The notes beneath the pieces are model-generated. The model ran no database searches. It had not been told where the DNA came from and worked only from the letters and a program-made list of their open reading frames with translations. Made by a program: the position numbers and the translations under genes. A DNA stretch of 64,000 nucleotides from Thermomonas brevis (GTDB lineage: Bacteria; Pseudomonadota; Gammaproteobacteria; Xanthomonadales; Xanthomonadaceae), in NCBI RefSeq assembly GCF_014395425.1, contig NZ_CP060711.1, positions 1,984,001 to 2,048,000 on the forward strand, in the 5' to 3' direction. This document shows, piece after piece, positions 60,535-64,000 of the stretch. Numbering within the stretch: position 1 is the stretch's first letter; every line of letters starts with the position of its first letter.

Positions 60535-61316
60535 CGCCCTTTGCTCCCTCCCTTGCGAAGCAGGGAGGGCTGGGGAGGGGTGCTTTTCATGACTCCCAGC
60601 CAGCAGCAACCCCTTCCCGGTCTCCCCCTGCGCTGCGCGCAAGGGAGGAGGCAGGCGTCGCCCGCATCGGCATCGCCCGCGACCTCGGCCGCCAGCCCTA
60701 CGAACCGGTCTGGCGCGCCATGCAGGCGTTCACCGACGCGCGCGACGACGACACCGCCGACGAGGTCTGGCTGGTCGAGCACGACCCGGTGTTCACCCTC
60801 GGCCAGGCCGGCAAGCCCGAGCACGTGCTGATACCGGGCGACATCCCGGTGATCCACGTCGATCGCGGCGGCCAGGTGACCTACCACGGCCCCGGCCAGA
60901 TCGTGGCCTACCCGCTGCTCGACCTGAAGCGGCTGAAGATCGGCGTGCGCGACTACGTCTGCAAGATCGAGCAGGCGATCATCGACACCCTCGCCGAATG
61001 GAACATCGAGGGCGCACGCAAGGACGGCGCGCCGGGCGTGTACGTGGCCGGCGCCAAGATCGCCTCGCTGGGCATCCGCGTGCGCCGCGGCCGCACCTTC
61101 CACGGGCTGGCTTTCAACATCGAAGGCGAAAGCACCGCCGCGTTCGCGCGCATCAATCCCTGCGGCTACGCCGGCCTGCAGGTGGTGGCGCTGTCCGACC
61201 TCGGCGGGCCGTCCTCGCTGGAGGCGGTGAAGCCGGTGCTGCTGGAACAGCTGGGCCGGCGCTTCGGGCTGGACTGGCGGCATGAAGCGGCGCCACCACA
61301 GGCGCTGACCGACTGA
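60522..61316 (+). CDS. lipB: Octanoyl-ACP:protein N-octanoyltransferase LipB
   Basis: LipB starts lipoate synthesis by moving octanoyl groups to target proteins. The 264-residue product has [12 protein letters not shown] (115-126), the catalytic Lys in [10 protein letters not shown] (Lys179) and Cys214 in INPCGYAG. The conserved core begins at about residue 50 ([11 protein letters not shown]). Residues about 8-43 are encoded by a dispersed repeat element. The only starts in frame are GTG 60522 and GTG 60531, the latter in a GTGA overlap with the ybeD stop. Translation must therefore run through the repeat. Confidence 0.93.
   Translation: MDAVTPFAPSLAKQGGLGRGAFHDSQPAATPSRSPPALRAREEAGVARIGIARDLGRQPYEPVWRAMQAFTDARDDDTADEVWLVEHDPVFTLGQAGKPEHVLIPGDIPVIHVDRGGQVTYHGPGQIVAYPLLDLKRLKIGVRDYVCKIEQAIIDTLAEWNIEGARKDGAPGVYVAGAKIASLGIRVRRGRTFHGLAFNIEGESTAAFARINPCGYAGLQVVALSDLGGPSSLEAVKPVLLEQLGRRFGLDWRHEAAPPQALTD
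60544..60650. repeat. Dispersed repeat element, copy 2 (in the lipB coding region)
   Basis: It shares with 8484-8588 the start CTCCCTCCCTT, the internal TGGGGAGGGGT and the end CTCCCCCTGCGCTGCGCGC. The middle differs. It also has an internal hairpin, CTCCCTCCCTTGC with GCAGGGAGGG. It stays in frame with lipB and contains no stop codon. Confidence 0.75.
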
Positions 61317-61515
61317 CGCGTCGCCGCGTCGGCGGCCTGCGCCAGCACGCCGGAAAACAGGACGCTTTGGTGCAATCCGCGTTCACATAAGCTCACGCCG
61401 GACGGTTACAGTGCGATAAACCGCGCGGTGCGAACTTCCGGCACTGGCCCGCGGTCGAAAACGCCAGCATCCTGACCGCCACCCTCCACAGCGGCCCCCA
61501 CGCCGCGGAATCCAG

Positions 61516-63699
61516 ATGATCCGCAACCGCCCCCTGATCGTTCTGTCCATCGGCTTGGCGCTGGCCGCGCCGCTGGCCCTGCTGGCCGGCAGCGGCGACA
61601 TCGCGCTGTCCAACGGTCCCACCCAGGACCAGTCCACCACCGCGCGCATGGTCCACGGCCTGCTCTCGGACAGCCGCTACGCCTACCGCCCGCGCGCGCT
61701 GGACGATGCGCTGTCGCGCGAGGTGCTGACCGAATACCTGAAGACGCTCGACCCGGGCAAGGTGTTCCTGACCGCGCAGGACGTGGCCGGTTTCGACAAG
61801 TACGCCACCGCGCTGGACGACGCGATCAAGAGCGGCAAGGTGGAACCGGCATGGGCGATCTTCGCGCTGTACCGGCAGCGGGTGGAGCAGCGCATCGGCT
61901 ATGCGCGCGGCCTGCTCAAGGGCGAGTTCGACTTCAACAAGGACGACCGCTACCAGTACGACCGCGAGGACGCGCCGTGGGCGGACGCGGCCGGGCTGGA
62001 CACGCTGTGGCGGCAGTCGGTGAAGAACGACTGGCTGCGCCTGAAGCTGGCCGGCAAGCAGCCGGACGAGATCCGCAAGACCCTCGACAAGCGCTACGCC
62101 AACCTGCTGACCAGCGTGCAGCAGCTGAAGGGCGACGAGGTGTTCCAGAGCTTCATGAACGCCTACGCGGGCAGCATCGATCCGCACACCGACTACATGA
62201 CCCCGCGCAGCGCGGAGAACTTCAACGTCTCGATGTCCAACTCGCTGGAAGGCATCGGCGCGGTGCTGTTCCGCCAGGACGACGTGGTGGTGATCCGCGA
62301 GATGGTGGCCGGCGGGCCGGCGGCGCGTAGCGGCAAGCTCAAGCCGGGCGACCGCATCGTCGGCGTCGGCCAGGGCACGTCCGGCGAGATCAAGGACGTG
62401 ATCGGCTGGCGCATCGACGACGTGGTCTCGCAGATCCGCGGCGCCGCCGACACCCAGGTGCGGCTGGACGTGGTGCCGGCGGAAGCGCCGCTCGACAGCA
62501 AGCCGCAGCTGGTCCAGCTGACCCGCGCCAAGGTGCGGCTGGAGGACCAGCGCGCCAAGGCCGAGACCATCGTGGTGCCGGCGTCGGGCGATGCGCCCGC
62601 GCGGCGCATCGGCGTGGTCAAGCTGCCCGGCTTCTACCAGGACTTCGAGGCGCGCCGCCGCAACGACGCCAGCTACGCTTCGGCCACCCGCGACGTGGCG
62701 AAGATGCTGGCCGACTTCCGTACGCAGAAGGTCGACGGCGTGGTGCTGGACCTGCGCGGCAACGGCGGCGGCTCGCTGACCGAGGCCGTCGAACTCACCG
62801 GGCTGTTCATCGACAAGGGCCCGGTGGTGCAGGTGCGCGAATCCGGCGGCAAGGTCAGCGTGCAGTACGACCAGGACGCGGGCGTGGCCTGGGACGGGCC
62901 GCTGGCGGTGCTGGTCAACCGCGGCTCGGCCTCGGCCTCGGAAATCGTGGCCGGCGCGATCAAGGACTACGGGCGCGGGCTGGTGATCGGCGAGACCACC
63001 TTCGGCAAGGGCACCGTGCAGACGATGGTGGACCTGGACCGCTGGCCGGCCAACGAGAAGCCGCGCTTCGGCGAGGTCAAGCTGACCGTCGCGCAGTTCT
63101 TCCGCCCGGACGGCAGCAGCACCCAGAACAAGGGCGTGACCCCGGACGTGGCGTTCCCGGCCAGCGTGGATTCCAGCGAGTTCGGCGAGAGCACCTATCC
63201 CAACGCGCTGCCGTGGACGCGCATCGCCTCCGCGCCGCACCTGCGCTACGGCAACTTCGCGCCGCTGCTGGGCGCGCTGGGCGCGCGCCACCAGGCGCGT
63301 TCGGCCAAGGACGTGGAATACCAGTGGTGGGTCGAGGACGTGCGCCGCTTCCGCGAGGAACAGGCGAAGAAGTCGATCTCGCTCAACGAGGCCGAGCGCC
63401 GCGCCGAGCGCGACCGCTTCGACGCGCAGCGCAAGCAGCGCGCCGAGGAGCGCAAGCGGCTCGGCATCGAGCAGGATCCGCTGCTGGAGTCGCGCGCCGA
63501 CGACGGCCTGACCGCCGACGAGCGCAACGTCGCCGACTCGGTGGCGCGCGAGGCGGCGGCGAAGAAGGCCACCGATCCGCTGCTGCGCGAATCCGCGGCG
63601 ATCCTGGCCGACGCCATCGGCCTGCTCGGCAAGGATGCGAACTTGGCGGCGCAGGTGCTGCCGGCGACGCGCAACGCCGCCGGCCACTGGGCCGACTGA
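61516..63699 (+). CDS. prc: Carboxy-terminal (tail-specific) protease Prc
   Basis: This periplasmic serine protease of family S41 processes or degrades proteins from the C-terminus. The 727-residue product has an N-terminal signal segment (LIVLSIGLALAAPLALLA) and a PDZ domain (about 245-330, LKPGDRIVGVGQG). The catalytic pair is Ser473 in GSASASE and Lys498 in FGKGTVQ, by alignment with E. coli Prc. A charged C-terminal helical region (RERDRFDAQRK-like repeats) follows. It is separated from lipB by 199 bp with no evident gene. Confidence 0.95.
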   Translation: MIRNRPLIVLSIGLALAAPLALLAGSGDIALSNGPTQDQSTTARMVHGLLSDSRYAYRPRALDDALSREVLTEYLKTLDPGKVFLTAQDVAGFDKYATALDDAIKSGKVEPAWAIFALYRQRVEQRIGYARGLLKGEFDFNKDDRYQYDREDAPWADAAGLDTLWRQSVKNDWLRLKLAGKQPDEIRKTLDKRYANLLTSVQQLKGDEVFQSFMNAYAGSIDPHTDYMTPRSAENFNVSMSNSLEGIGAVLFRQDDVVVIREMVAGGPAARSGKLKPGDRIVGVGQGTSGEIKDVIGWRIDDVVSQIRGAADTQVRLDVVPAEAPLDSKPQLVQLTRAKVRLEDQRAKAETIVVPASGDAPARRIGVVKLPGFYQDFEARRRNDASYASATRDVAKMLADFRTQKVDGVVLDLRGNGGGSLTEAVELTGLFIDKGPVVQVRESGGKVSVQYDQDAGVAWDGPLAVLVNRGSASASEIVAGAIKDYGRGLVIGETTFGKGTVQTMVDLDRWPANEKPRFGEVKLTVAQFFRPDGSSTQNKGVTPDVAFPASVDSSEFGESTYPNALPWTRIASAPHLRYGNFAPLLGALGARHQARSAKDVEYQWWVEDVRRFREEQAKKSISLNEAERRAERDRFDAQRKQRAEERKRLGIEQDPLLESRADDGLTADERNVADSVAREAAAKKATDPLLRESAAILADAIGLLGKDANLAAQVLPATRNAAGHWAD

Positions 63700-63775
63700 T
63701 CGCGCCGCCGCTTCCGTTTTCCATGGTGTACCGGGCGGGCGTCTTCGGACGCCCGCCGCTGTTCGGGGAATTGCA

Positions 63776-64000
63776 ATGCCGTCTTCCTCACCGCCCGCCG
63801 CCCGCGTCGCGCTGGCGCTGGCCGCCGTCTACGTCATCTGGGGCTCCACCTACCTCGCGATCCGCTTCGCGCTGGAGGGCGGGTTCCCGCCGTTCCTGCT
63901 CGGCGGCATCCGCTTTCTCGTCGCCGGCTCGCTGATGCTGGCGTTCCTGCGCTCGCGCGGCGTGCCGCTGCCGACCCGCGCGCAGTGGCGCAACGCGGCG
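63776..64000 (+). CDS. EamA/DMT family transporter, truncated by the window end
   Basis: The first 75 codons encode the start of an inner-membrane drug/metabolite transporter: VALALAAVYVIWGSTYLAIR (first helix with the WGSTYLAIR motif of the YedA group) and GGIRFLVAGSLMLAFL (second helix). The rest lies outside the window. Substrate unknown. Confidence 0.88.
   Translation, partial: MPSSSPPAARVALALAAVYVIWGSTYLAIRFALEGGFPPFLLGGIRFLVAGSLMLAFLRSRGVPLPTRAQWRNAA

Overview
The window is GC-rich, densely coded chromosomal DNA of a gammaproteobacterium of the Xanthomonadaceae/Lysobacteraceae group (Lysobacter, Luteimonas, Thermomonas, Xanthomonas or a relative; the genus cannot be fixed from sequence alone). 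The basis is a TonB-dependent receptor of the Xanthomonas/Caulobacter type beside mannosidases, Rho with a long disordered N-terminal insert, the rho/trxA/rhlB and ftsE/ftsX neighbourhoods, and dispersed intergenic repeats of the kind common in this family. No rRNA, tRNA, CRISPR array, phage or IS transposase was seen.

Layout. 1-4258: the 3' part of a DUF3106-type membrane protein (minus), then an 837-bp non-coding stretch carrying a diverged tandem duplication (period exactly 371 bp) with a palindromic pair of consensus DnaA boxes in each unit, then priA, which carries an in-frame perfect palindrome. 4263-19328: a mannose/N-glycan utilisation locus. Minus-strand genes are GH92 alpha-mannosidase, LacI regulator, FucP-type sugar transporter, fructokinase, AGE-family mannose isomerase/epimerase, GH2 beta-mannosidase and a GH47 alpha-mannosidase lipoprotein. 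A large TonB-dependent receptor is divergent. Four similar palindromes (TTnGATCGATCnAA) in front of the receptor, GH92 and GH2 look like the LacI-family operator. The inferred route is receptor uptake of mannosylated glycans, trimming by GH47/GH92/GH2, mannose transport, isomerisation to fructose and phosphorylation to fructose-6-phosphate.

19481-24760: transaldolase, NDH-2, a TRIC-like channel, a DUF1203 protein, a NYN-domain protein and rpoH, whose leader holds a CIRCE-like inverted repeat. 24918-30186: a TPP riboswitch followed by thiC-thiO-thiS-thiG-thiE-thiD with overlapping or 1-bp junctions. 30173-40537: ung, a small membrane protein, ubiE, a hexose-6-phosphate mutarotase, a TonB-C-like exported protein, rho, trxA, rhlB, ftsE, ftsX and a two-receiver response regulator whose first receiver lacks the phosphorylatable Asp. 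40625-46038: a DUF5916 outer-membrane protein, an M1 aminopeptidase lipoprotein and an alpha/beta hydrolase.

46039-48560 is a clearly AT-richer island with three unrecognised exported or membrane-anchored proteins, the first broken by a frameshift in a G-rich tract. 48569-64000 returns to the core: a lipoprotein, a small membrane protein, a PfkB (adenosine-kinase-like) kinase, the rod-shape cluster mreB-mreC-mreD-mrdA-mrdB, then mltB, rlpA (frameshifted so that its SPOR domain is detached), dacC, a ybeD homologue, lipB (N-terminus made of a dispersed repeat), prc and a truncated EamA transporter.

The most unusual features are the DnaA-box tandem duplication, the repeat elements read in frame inside priA and lipB, the operator-controlled mannosidase regulon with a bacterial GH47, the CIRCE-like site before rpoH, and the low-GC island.
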